From NCBI GenBank assembly GCA_038501785.1, contig JBAMJR010000031.1, forward strand, positions 16,466,001-16,530,000: a stretch of DNA of 64,000 bases. Direction: 5' to 3'. The notes beneath the pieces were generated by a model. The model was not told where the DNA came from and made no database searches. It saw only the letters and a list, made by a program, of their open reading frames with translations. This DNA comes from Myoxocephalus aenaeus (Eukaryota; Chordata; Actinopteri; Perciformes; Cottidae). Within the stretch, counting starts at the first letter, position 1, and each line of letters opens with the position of its first letter. Shown in pieces: positions 42,579 to 55,535 of this stretch. A program made the translations under genes and the position numbers.

Positions 42579-45365
42579 GTTACGGTTCCGTTTGGTTTGG
42601 GAGGTAAAATCATTTTGAATCCAGATAAGAAGCTTTCGTTCAGTCCCCGCTCGTTTCACCCCGACACACAAAGTCGCGTCCCAACGCACTCGCTGCCTCG
42701 GTGTCGCATCCCATCACCGCGGCGTGGACTACACACACGCACGCACACACACGCACACACACACGCACGCCAGGCCGAAGCATCTGCCGCCCGACGCACG
42801 CAAAAACCTGTAAGACATAAAAGCCGGAGCACAAGTCGAGCTGCATTTGTATTTATTTAGCAACGCGCACGAGAAATTGAGCTGAAAAGCGAATGCATAA
42901 AACATGACAGCTGGCGTGTTTTTTCTTTCTTTCTTTCTTCAAACAAAATAATCTTGACACGGCGCATAATAAAGCACTGGAGATGAGGCGTTGCTGATCA
43001 GCATGCATGTCGCCCTAACACAGTACAGCTTGACTCCCCCCCCCCCCCCCCCCGAAAAAACAACTTGGATACTTGCAAACTGGCTCTCGGGGGCCAGTGA
43101 ATGCAACGTCGTCGTCGTCGTCGTCCTCCGTGTGGTGGGGGTGAAATGTCCTCCCGGACTTTGCATTGTGGCCGCCCCACCTCGCAGCAGCTACATTAGC
43201 CTTTTTAATGCTGAGCGTTTTGAGCCGAGGCTCCGGGCAAAACTGTGAATGTCTGTATCCCCCCCCCCCCCCCCCCCCCACCTCCCAGCATATGCAAATA
43301 CATCACCGTAATGCAGATAGCCGCTCTGGTTCGTGCTCATGGCGGCAGCAGAAGTTGAAGTTGAGTGTTGACCCGCTGCAGAGCTGCAAAACCTGCTGAA
43401 TTAAACAGTGCAACCAGTGTGACCGCGGGGCTTTGAATCACCAAAAGAGCAGCAGACGGTTGTTTCACACGCGAACGTCGACTCGTGGAGGTCGCGACTT
43501 CAGATGATTTATCAAGACGGGTATCGGCTTCTTAGAGAGGTTTCGGTATCGGACGAAAACAAGTTGCATTGTACGTGGTTTGACCCCTTCCTTCTTCTTT
43601 TCATCACAGCAAAGCAAGGCTTGTTTTTTTTTGTTATTCATTTGAATTAAGAATGATTTTAATGCAAAAAGGTGAAAAATTTTAGAGAGGAAAAAAAGGT
43701 GTTGATGATTTACTTATTAGTTAATCCTGCAGCAACATTCTCTTAAATGTCTGTTATTTTCTCTTTAATTTAACCGTTAAGAGAAAAGAATAAGAGAATT
43801 CGACTGACGACACATTGGAGGCTTGTGGCCGGCGGTTTCTTATTAGCCGAGGTAACGCCCCGCAAACACTAGATAAGGATAGGTGTTGTGCCGTGTGCAA
43901 ATACTCTGGCATAAGAATTGAAGAGATGCCACCAAAAAAATAAAAAATACTGCAAGAAAAAGAAGTTCATTAGTAGTGAAATTGACGTCAATATTGGTGT
44001 TACAGGACAATCAAACAGCATTGAAGATCATGATGTAAACCAAGTGCTCTTTCTTTAATGATTCTATTTATTCTAATCCAATTTTGATCACATGATATTC
44101 ATGTGCTTTTCTTTTTGTGTTGGACAAACAATTTGTTTTTCTTCTTCTTTTGATAAGAGAGCTCTTGACCGCTTGTAAAAAAAAATCTCTTTTCTAGCAA
44201 AGTTAATAAAAGCATTGGTTAATCCCCAAAGGAATCAGCGGGTACGAACAAAGCAAAGGGACGTTTGTTGTCGTCGCTCGCTGCACGAGGCCCGTTGTGT
44301 CGAGAAGAGCACAGCTTCAACAAGACTTCCGTGTCCACTATCAAAGACTTGAATCTTCATTCACACTGGGCCCTACTGGACGTTGTTCTTTTTCACACAC
44401 ATAATCCAAAACCTCGGCTCATTTTGCAGGTGCTTCATGACTGTTTGAGGTTCCTACATTTCTTCCTCTGCTCCCTATAAAACTCCCTGCATAAATACCT
44501 CAGAATAGTATTTGTTTCCGGTTGGACTGAGCACAGCTTCCTCGGAGGGGTTTTACTTGTGCAGCTGTGCAGGAAGCGCGCTGGCGGGCCGATTTAAAGG
44601 AGGAGATCCAAGTGCAGCTTTTGTTTCTGCCCCGTTCGCCTCTAAGCTGGTAAATCTCACGCTCAAACACGGCCGCCGCCGCGACAATGTCCTCCTCGCG
44701 AGTTCACTGGCGTGAGCGTCTGAGCCCAAATGTGAACCGGAGCCCAAATGTGACACACTGGCTCTGGCCATATGCAGGCTTTTCACCCCTCCTCCTCTGC
44801 ACTGATACTGGTGTTGTGAGTACACAAGTCATGACTGTTGGCCGCGGCGACACTCATGACTCACATAACCCCCTCACAAAAGATCTGGCCCGAGCTCCCT
44901 CAGCCCGGGCCAAGCCAGGCCGTCTCCGCGCAAGACTCTAATTGATTTGATGGACTCGTGCGCCCGTTCACACCCCCTTCCCCTTTCCCCTCAGCAAACA
45001 GTCCGCCCAAGAGTCGTCTCCGTCGAGACAAAGAGGCGGCGAGCCGCCCTCGATCTCGCTAAGCTGCGCTCGGGCTCGCGCCGGCCTGAGAAGGCGGCGT
45101 CGGCCTGCCAAACTCGTGAGTTTCACTGCTCGGGCCCTCGGGGAAGGTCTGAGCGCGCTGTGACAGTTCATCGTCCTGCAAATCTATTTCTCCACCGACT
45201 CCCAGGTCAACTGGACTTGACTCAAGTTCACAGTCATCGCTCCCCGCTGTCGTAGCCAAGAGCGCCGACGAAGGACAGCCGTGAGAACCGCTTAAGAGGG
45301 CGTTACCCTTTTTTATTATTTTATTATTTTATTTAGATGTAGAACCTCCAAGACCTCGGCTGAGT

Positions 45366-45396
<31 letters not shown>

Positions 45397-45596
45397 GGGG
45401 GGCTTTCTTTAAGATGCACTCTTGCATAACTTTAGGGCTTTACAACCTGTACACATACGACATCCCTGTCCCGGGACCTCACATCGGATTTTGCTTTAAT
45501 CACGTACACAAGATGGCATGAAAATAATTTTGAGATTTTATGGATCTGCCTGTTAGTTTATTGACGTTTGCTCACTTTGCTTCTTCAGTTTCGACC

Positions 45597-45683
<87 letters not shown>

Positions 45684-46423
45684 GCTGCTGCTGCTGATCC
45701 TCATGTCTTCACTGCTCAGGTCACATTAACCCAGTTCTCACAGTTTGTAGCCCATGTTTAAAACACACACACACACAACACCTCCCTGTTGTCAGCGTGG
45801 CTTCAGGCTCCTTCACGCTGTTATATTTCCAGCATCGCTGGCCGATAATCACATTATTTACTGCTTGTATTAACATGCGGCTTGATAAGCATATTTTCCT
45901 CAGTAGAGCTAACAAGATGCTTTATCGCCGGAGCAGGACGCCGGAGCGGCCGCCGCCGTTTTCACCGTCGCCGCCGTTTTCACCGCCGCCACTCGTATTT
46001 CCAGCTTTTTAGAGTTTACGGCCTCGTAAATTACAACTTTTCTCCTGTTGAGATTTAAAGCTGGAGGCTTGTTTTTTTGCTGTAAAATCAGATTTAACTT
46101 TGAACACGAAGACAGATTTAGGTTATGAATTATGGATTGGTGTAAATCAACTGCGAGTTCTGTTAAATAAGCAGAACTACTTTTGGAATATGCAGCATAC
46201 ACAGAGTTATTATTCACAATGCTAAACAACAAAAAAAGATTGGTTAAATGTATATTTGGACGACGGAAAATCTCATTTGTCGCTCATTTCCTCGAAGATA
46301 ATATCTACTTTTCAAGATTAAAAAAAATCGAGTGGACGTTAACGCGATCCTTCACATCTACACGTCTTCAAATCTTATGTTTGGAAAAATTTATTATATC
46401 AAAAGACAAAAGGATAATAAACC

Positions 46424-46474
<51 letters not shown>

Positions 46475-47241
46475 AATACTATTGATTTTAACAATAAACA
46501 AAAGAAGTCACGTTCCCGTCGAGCCGAACGCTAACGAGGCAGCTACAGATGTTCATGTCCTGGCAAACATAAAGGAAACCCAAATTGTCAGAGAAACTAA
46601 TAATAATTAATTCATCAACCCGGAACGCAATTATCTCCATTTGTGTCTTTGATTAGACACAATTTCCCATTAATTCTTTTGTTTTACCTTTCTTTCTCTT
46701 TTTTCTCTTCTCTCCCCCTGTAATTGCAGTTAATCATGTCAACGGCAGGAAAGCGCTCTGCGTGTTTTTTTGGCAGTTCACGTCGGCGCGTCATTAGCTG
46801 CTAAATCTGCATCTTTAATTTGTTGATTAACTCTTGAAAGAGAAACGCGGGCCGTGATCTCTCGCGCGCTAATTGCGTCTGAAGGATCGATGATTCAGTA
46901 ATGATACAAATATGAGATGTTGCTTCTTCTTTTTCTTTGGGAAACAGGATTTTTTTTTTTTTTATAATCACTTTGGGGGAAAAAATGAATATTCATTTTG
47001 AATTCCATTTAAAAGAAAAAATATTTCCACACATGAGAGAGAAACGCGCAAATCAACCTTTTTTTCTTTTTTCCGGCACTTGCTCCAGATTCCTTTCAGG
47101 TCGGGGTTTCGACCCAGACCAGCCTTCCCTTTCACCTCTCGACCGGGCGCCACGCCAAACCCATTTCCTCCTGCATTAGTCTCATCAGGGCCTTTAATGT
47201 GTGCCACCCTGTAGGAGGGCAGCCTCCCTGGCACGTGCACA

Positions 47242-47273
<32 letters not shown>

Positions 47274-47422
47274 CGCCCCGTCTTGACAGCTCACTCCCAA
47301 TTACTGGCTCTCCCTGTCGCATGGCCTGCATCTCCGCTAAGAGCAGATCACATGTGACCCCGTACAGCATGCCGCTGGTGTAAGGGGGGAAGAGGGGGAA
47401 CCGTGCAGAGAAAACCAGAGTA

Positions 47423-47465
<43 letters not shown>

Positions 47466-50400
47466 ACATCGAAAGGAAAGGAAAAACAAATTGAAGCCAA
47501 TCAAAGAGCTTCATTCCAAAATGAGATCTTCAGCACTTGAAAATATATCCGCTTTCACTCTGGCATCAAAGTAAAGCTCAATTCTGCGAATGAGTCATCT
47601 TAAAACCTTTTTTTACGCATTGGGTTCCTTTTTCTTTTTTTTTGATTGAATCATCCGTGTGTTTTTTTTTATTTTTTATATTAACAGATGAATTTTGAGC
47701 ACCAAAGTTTAGACCAAATGGATATTCAGCATATTTATTTTTGGAAAGAAACAGTTTGTTATTTATTTTTAATGATTAATATTAAAGGCTGTCTCGTTGA
47801 AGATGCTGCTATCGATGGTTATTTATTTAAAAATGCACAATAATAACAAGACAGATAAATTGAAGCAATTAGTTGAAACCAAACAGTGGAAGCCAGATTA
47901 TATTTTATTATATTGTGTTTATTTATTTCGTACATTTAACAAATAAAAACACACTTAAGAAAACACTAAAATGAAAAGTAAAATCTTACACATTTTCATG
48001 AACAATAATAATTAAAGAAAGTAAATAAATATGACATGTCTGAAAAGGGAGCAGGAGGAAATGTAAACTAACTCGATCAGACCCCTTCTCCATAACTATT
48101 ATCCCAATAAATCAACACACTCATTCTGTCTCAATGCTTTCACGTGGAAACATTTGTTTTACCAGCAGGTTGCAAAGTATCATGGGAGTAAAGTTTTTCC
48201 TTTTTTAAATAGAAATACTGTAGTTAAACAAACATTTCCGAACATGTTCATCATGTATGAAAAGACAAAGAATGAACTCTGTGAGCACACTGACTGACGA
48301 CTATGAGGGAATTATTGAAACATCACGTGTTTGATCGCTGTTTTTCATATTTACATATATGTATTTATTTTACCCCTCTAACATGTCATCTGTGTTGCTG
48401 TTTATTTGACTTTAGAAATTAAAACAGAATAAGCTTCTACTTTATTGCCAGGGTGCAACAGAGATGAATATGAACATATCTAAAAGACAAATCCGCTCTT
48501 TGGACTTCCTGTCGTAGCGGCGGCCGTTGAAGACGAGCACGTGATCACAAGAACAGGACGTTCCTCTATTAAGTGGCGTCCTGAGCGTTTAGTGGCGTCT
48601 CTCCTGGGAGGACAGATGTGGTCCAGATGAGCCCAGCGGGGACGCAGATGCACTGTGGCACCCGGAAGAAGAAACAAAAAAGGTTTCTCTCCCAGACCAC
48701 GTCTTTACTTTTGGTTTGTGTTCTGGCGTCCTCCTTCAGAAGGCTCACACATTTTGTCTGAGTTGTTGCGCTGCAGATCTGAGCTTCTGGGCCACCGAAC
48801 AGCTGCGTGTCCAAAACGAAACAACTGGCTTCTGTTTTTTTTTGTGTTTTTTTTTGTGGTGGAATTGGAGCGCTGCTGCAGTTTGCATGTTCCCTCCAAA
48901 GTATGCCACAACTCAGTGTCTTCTTCTTCTTCTTCTTCTTCTTCTTCTTCTTCTTCTTCTTCTTCTTCTTCTTCTTCTTCTTCTTCTTCTTCTTCTTCTC
49001 TTGTCCACGAGAAACTTTTATGTATCTCGTGCTGTTTTTGCAAAGTTTAAAAATGTCAACGCGACAATTCTTTCCCCTCCCAACCTGCCCAACGGTCCGC
49101 TTTTTCCTCTCCGCTTTTAAAAGTCGCTTACATTTTTAGAAAACCACGCAGAAGGCTGAAAACAGCTCAAACTTAAGGTATCGTAACCCTTCAGAAGAAT
49201 TTCAACTTTTTATAAAAAGAACACGCAGCTCCAGACTGGTTTTTTTTCTCCCATTTAGCACCATCGAAAGCTGTGACTAGTTCTTCCTACAAGCATCTGC
49301 TCAGCACTACTAGCTTAAAAAAAAACAGGGATGTTTCTTTTTTCGGTGAATGCTTTGCACAGCAAATGTTCAAATCTGCAGCATGTGGGCATCGAAGTGG
49401 GAAACGGGAGGGAAAAAGATTTACGTGAGATGCAAAGTCTACCGCCGTTAAAGCAGGCCGGCTTCACGCCGCCTATAAAGCGGCTCTTCCCTGACAGACA
49501 GGGGCCATTAGCCGGAGTTGTCTGTCTGGATCCGGGCTGACGAGCTCGCTCTCGGTACGTATCGTCCCCGAGAACAATCTCTCCTCTTGTCTGATCCCAC
49601 CTGGCACGGCTCCACGCCGATTCCTCCCCACCGGCTCCCTCCTCTTATGATTATTTCATCGTTTTAAATACTTCATGCCGCATCGCCGTGGCAGCGCTCT
49701 TCCCCCCGCCAGAGCAGAGCGGGCGGCGTTTGGCCATACAGTACATTCACACTACAGTTATTTGGACGGCGCTCCGGTGTGGCTCTGTCCCGGTCCCTCG
49801 GTTGGATTCTGCTCGTCCATTAGTGCCATCTGTGCCTTCCCTGCGCCGTCTGTGAGGCCCCCGCCGACGCCAAAACGATTGGCATTTCTCTGGAACAACC
49901 AGAGGGACGGTGCCCAGAGCTTTTAGCTGCCAATGATGTGCACTTACTCTGAGAGGGAGAAAACAGTGTGGGGGGGGGGGCAGGAGGGCCCGGCAGGAAA
50001 CAGCTGCACCTACAGTACTGCAGCGTCCGTGTTCAGGCTTCAGGAGATACCACTTATCCCTGCAGCAACAGACGGCTGGTGCAAGAGTCAGGAGCTGTGT
50101 CATTTCAGACGTTCATGCCCGATGATGACGACGACGACCGCATGACGGGACAACAGGAAATCAAATAAATTCTGCAGTGCACCGTGAAGCGTTCTGCTCG
50201 TGGAAATCGAGCGAGCGTCCTCATCTTACAGCAGCAAGACGACACGGCGTCCGCAATCACACGCCGCCGGGGTGACTCGGACGGCACGTTAAAACCCTTT
50301 AACAGGGACAGCTTTCACATATTCCTCTTTTTAGGATTTGTTTTTTAGACTTTCAGCTGATGCTGCTCTGCAGTTTACAGGAATTTCAGGTCAGGGTTCG

Positions 50401-52947
50401 TACGGTCATGGAAAACCTGGAAAAGTCATGGAATTTTAAAATGGTTATTTCCAGGCCTGGAAAACTCCTTGAAACAAATTAAATCCCAAAAGTTTTGTAA
50501 AAGTCATGTAAATGTATATTATAGTATAGTATAATATATCCATGTGTTCATGACGTTCATTTACGCTGAGTTTGAAATAGTTAATATGCTTTTAAAAGAA
50601 AGACCCTCTAGCAGGCATACATACAGGCATCTATATAAATGTTTATTCTTTTAATCAAACTATTGTCTCATTCATTTGTGTCCTTTAAGGTTTACTGTAT
50701 TCTTTGTATTCTCATTGTTAGTTTATATACTACATTTACTCACTTTTTCATGTTTACACCGAGATTTCACAAAATGTTTGGTCGTGGAAATTTGGTTTAA
50801 AGTCATGGAAAAGTCATGAATCCATTGGTCAGAATGTGTATGAACCCTGCAGGTGTCTTAAAGCGATTGGCCGTGTTTCCAGTCACACATTTTTATATTG
50901 CATTGGAAAAGCTGTGTGAAAACGGCAACATACATTGGTAGAATTTTCCCAATTGCGCAAAGAATTTTTCTTATTCTTGATTGAGTTGTCTTTAGCCTTC
51001 ACCGATAACATTCTCAGGTAGCAAACATTCTCCTAAAAGCGTCTCTTCTGGGTATGTCTTTCTATTGTCTGACGTACAACTCGACCAATTGTATGAAAGT
51101 CCTGAAGACTCCTCTCCACTCGTAGATGAGTTAGATGGCCGAGGCGACTTGTCTTGTAGCCGGTTCAACAACCTCCACTTTCTTCTTCTACTCTCATTAC
51201 TGGCAGATTACAGACATGCGTAGCCTACAGCCACGACCTCCGACCCAAACTACGCTGTGGCCGAGTTTATTCGCTCCAAACCAGTCGATGGAAACGCTTC
51301 TAATTCACCTTTTATTTTTTGTATAATTCACTTGATTGGTACACGGCTAACGACGCCGCTCAGTGGTACCCGGTTGACGACGTAAATACAGAATACGACC
51401 GCAAGATGCATGAGTTTGTAGACAGAAGGAGGAAGATGAGACATCACACTTGTCACAATAATGACCAAATACGACAAAGTCAAAAAGCCCTTCATTCTAC
51501 TGCTCGACTGATGCTCGAACAAGGAACAAAAAGCATTAAATCGAGTCTAATCGCGGCAGTAGAAACCTCAACATGACGGTTCGGACCAAAGAGCCTGACC
51601 TTTTGTCTTTTTTTTCCCGCCATCAGCTTCTCTTTTCCTCTCCACTCAGTAAAATATTCTCCTGTCTGCAGAAAGCAGGAGCCAGCGATGCTCTGACAGT
51701 CTGCAGACCATATGCTGCTGCCTGCTAGCATAACTTTTTTTTCGCCGCAAGCTGTCACTCACTCCCTCTCTGCTCCCAGGGTCAGGGAAGTGGCCACCAG
51801 AACCGGATTCACTCGCACTGAGACTCCCGTTCGGAGTCAGTGTTGGTGTTCCAAAGGCCCGAGATGTAAATATGATGTCGGGGGTTGGATTTCAAAACTG
51901 GAACTCTGATCCAGCACGATCCAGTTTGTCTCTTTCCTGTTCCGACGTGACGATATTTGCACAAAATCAGCTCTGTTCTTCCCCAGTTTGTTGTGGAAAA
52001 ACTGATTCCTGACCTCAACCTCATCCAACACTTTTTGGGATGAACTGGAACGGTCGCCGTCGCCGTCGCCATGTTGTTATTTCACAACCGGTAAACGAAG
52101 GTGACTATCTTTGTAATGTGGAGGAGTGACGTAGAGACGACATATACGTCGCTGGTAGCGGCAGCGACCTGTCAATCACCTTGTAGCCCCGCCCTAAAGC
52201 GTCCCCTGCTTTATTGTCTGTTTGACTCTAAATGACCATCATGTACTAAATGAACATCATGCTGTATTGAAGAAGACTTGAAACTAGAGATTGAGACATA
52301 AACTCATGTTTACAATGTTTACTGAGGGAATAAATCAAGAGAGAGGTAGAGTCATTTATATAGACTTCTATACAACCAGAGGAGTCGCCCCCTGGTGGTC
52401 AGTGGAGAGAATGCAGGTTCAAAACACGACGGCGTAGACGTGGGATTCGCGTGGCGTTGGGCCGTTTTATATTAATCTGAATATGCACGGCTGCATTTAA
52501 ACAGGAATATTAGTTGATTGATGTAAACGTAGTGGGTGTTACAGCAGCACGTTAATGCATGTTATTTTGGAGGAAGATGATCACGTGTAATGTTTGGGTG
52601 TCTATATACTTTTGGTTATGTACTATATGTGTAGCAAAGTTCTAGCCCTGTAGCACTCGTGCATACATGTAAACATGGAGGCATTTATAACAAGCATATT
52701 AAAGCATTAGACTGTTTTCCTGTTTTGGAGCAGACCAAAAAAAAAGTCTTCCAACATATCTGCTAAACTTCACAGTAGGGGAAAAAAAATGTTGTCCTCC
52801 CATGTACCTTATGCGCTTGTATAATCTTTATTCATCTCTTTACAATGAGGAGGAAACTGCCCGAGTTGTCAGCGAGCATCATGTATTTGGCCGAGTCTCA
52901 GGTGGCTCTGATTTCCCAGCAGGCCAGATGGCAGCGCTGTGTGGGCA

Positions 52948-53000
<53 letters not shown>

Positions 53001-55444
53001 AGAAGAGGGCCAGCAGCCTCGTGGAGGGAGGATTGCTCACACCCTGGCTCTCTCTCCTCTGTCCTCCGTGCAGCTGTGCTTCTCCCTCCAACTTGAACTT
53101 TTTAATTTGTTCAATATGTGGCAGAGGACACGGAGTAAAGCGGAACACATGTCTGGTGGCCGAGGCCTCCGACGGGCAGCGGCGCTGAGAGGAGGTCATA
53201 TTTTTCACTTACAGAAGTCTGCTGCTGTTAATTCTGTAAAAAGACACTTTTTTATGTTGTACTTGTAGAAGTGATCTGTTTCAACGGAAATTAGGGTGAT
53301 TATTTTTTGTATGTGATTAATCCAGATTTATTTATTTCTTTAAATGACAGTTTAAGATCCCCCAAAAACACTAAATAGCATTCAAAAACATTTATTTTTA
53401 TTTTTATTATACTTCACAAAAGTTATGTTGTGGGTCATTTTTGCCTTTAATTGATAATGTACATATAGTAGAGAGGCAAACAGGATTTCTTCACAGGGCG
53501 ACTGTGGCTCAGTGGTGAGCAGGGTCGTCCTTCAATCAGAGGATCGGCGGTTCGATCCCCGGCTCCGCTAGCCCATGTCGATGTGTCCTTGAGCAAGACA
53601 CTTAACCCTAAATTGCTCCCGTAGCTGCGTCTACGGTGTATGAATGGTTGACAATCTGATGTGGCTCCTTGCATGGTGCTCCTATCATCAGTGTATGAAT
53701 GGGTGAATGATGTCATGTAGTGTTAAAGCGCCTTGAGTGGTTGGAAGACTAGAAAGGCGCTATACAAGTATGGGTCCATTTACCATTACTTGTCTCAGCC
53801 TCCCAAACAAAACAAAAATGAACGCAAAAAGTAATAATAATAAGTAAAACATCATTTTAAAGGTCCGAAGCAACAATTTGACCAGAAGCAACTACATTGA
53901 TGGTGAGCTCCTCGATGTTGAGCACTAAAGAGTTGTCAAGTACCTTTAAGTACCTTTTAATAAAACAGTTTCTCATCAGTTTAGTGTGGAAATGCGCGGC
54001 AAGACGACAACAAATCAGACTATGCACACCAGTGTGAATAGATGTTCCATTTTCCTCCATAAAATAAATAAACATTACACCATCCAGACAGTGAATGTCT
54101 TATGGGCTAACGACACAATGCATGAACCCCGTCCCGTGACCAGCGCGTCCCACATGCTCTCGTTGGCGAGAGCCGACCAGGTGCAGCATTCGAGCGCTCC
54201 GATTGGCCGGGGCGTCCACGCCCGCTGAGGCACCGGTACCCTGATTTGTTCAATCGGCTGTCCCGACCCGAACTACCGGAGGTCAATGTCTAACCTCGAC
54301 CAATCGTCTCAGGCCTCGACTAGGATTCATAATAATGCGTCACCAGCCTTAGACATGTTGCATATATGGACTCCATTGCCTTCTTCATCGTATCCTTTAT
54401 CCTTTATCTGTTTGTCGAGGTAGTCGCTGCGATGTGTTTTGGGGTACATGCTTGGAATATAACTGGTCAAACGGATATTTCTGCAGGATGGAAATCCGAT
54501 GAAATCGAGGTCCGTCCGAATATCTTTTTAACATTTATTTGTACTTTATTTAATAGCCACAGAAAAATAAATCATGCACCACTCATGCTTCTCGCTCCCG
54601 GTTTCCAGACCGAACATCTAAACGTCTCCACTTAGTGATGCGGTGATGTTACCTTCCACATCGTGCGATGATTCCTTGTGAAAACCTTTTTTCGGGAGGA
54701 AGTGTTCAAGCAGTAAGAAAAACAAAGTTTCCACCAGCGACACGATGCAGTTTGGATTTGCCGTTCCGCTCATTAACAATTTGTCAGAACAACAAACACG
54801 CGTTGGATCAATGTGACGAGAGTTGCAGTCGTCCTGTTGCTGTTGGATTAAGTAAACCCGGGATTAACTAAGATACTGTATAGGCTGCAAAGCTCTAATG
54901 TGGGGGGGAGGAAAAAAAGAAAAATGTCTGTTCTGGTAATAAAATCTTTCAAAGCCTGCAGCTTATCACTGCAAAATAAGCATCTTGCAACTGGATTACA
55001 ACTCTCATGCTCGCAAGTGTTTTCACACTCCAGTCCAGATGGGAGACTCGCTCCGTAACCTAAGTGGTATCTTCTTTCGTGCATCTTTTTTATTTTTTAT
55101 ATTGTAATGTGACAAACTATACAATCAATTAATACCAGACAAGCCAATACAAACACTTGGAAGGACGATAACTCCATCAGCTGTGTTTATTTCCCTTTTT
55201 TATCTCCGCATCCCAAAAAATGGGACGCGGAGACTTATTTTCAAACTGGAGAGACGAACACATGGCGGCTCCATTTCTCAGCTGCACTTTTGTTGAACTA
55301 ATAGATCATGGAAGATTATTTGAGATTATTTTCAAAATTCTTGAAGGAAAGTTGAGAAAAAATGCCCACTGACTCTAGATTGGATACAAATAAACTACAA
55401 AAAGTGTGTTTTTAAGGTGTGTGACAGTTTGAGCAGTGTAGTCT

Positions 55445-55535
<91 letters not shown>

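Larger units (their letters stand above)
41701..50391 (+). other. last intron, part 3
   Basis: No gene is supported. It holds (CA)n (42530-42575), C runs (43036-43053 and 43259-43279), a GT/G23 composite (45363-45402), (GT)n (45601-45682), (TA)n (46425-46472), a possible regulatory block (46620-46910), (CA)n (47242-47270 and 47428-47468), a repeat tail (47890-48130) and (CTT)n (48920-48999). Confidence 0.65.

Noticed and set aside
53505..53576. Functional tRNA gene
   Set aside because: The A and B boxes belong to a SINE head. The sequence runs on into the typical SINE body with no acceptor stem closure or T-run terminator at tRNA length.
54366..54635. 89-residue open frame with a hydrophobic N-terminus
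   Set aside because: A signal-like start could be chance. No homologous family is recognised, there are no clear splice partners, and the surrounding sequence is repeat-like.
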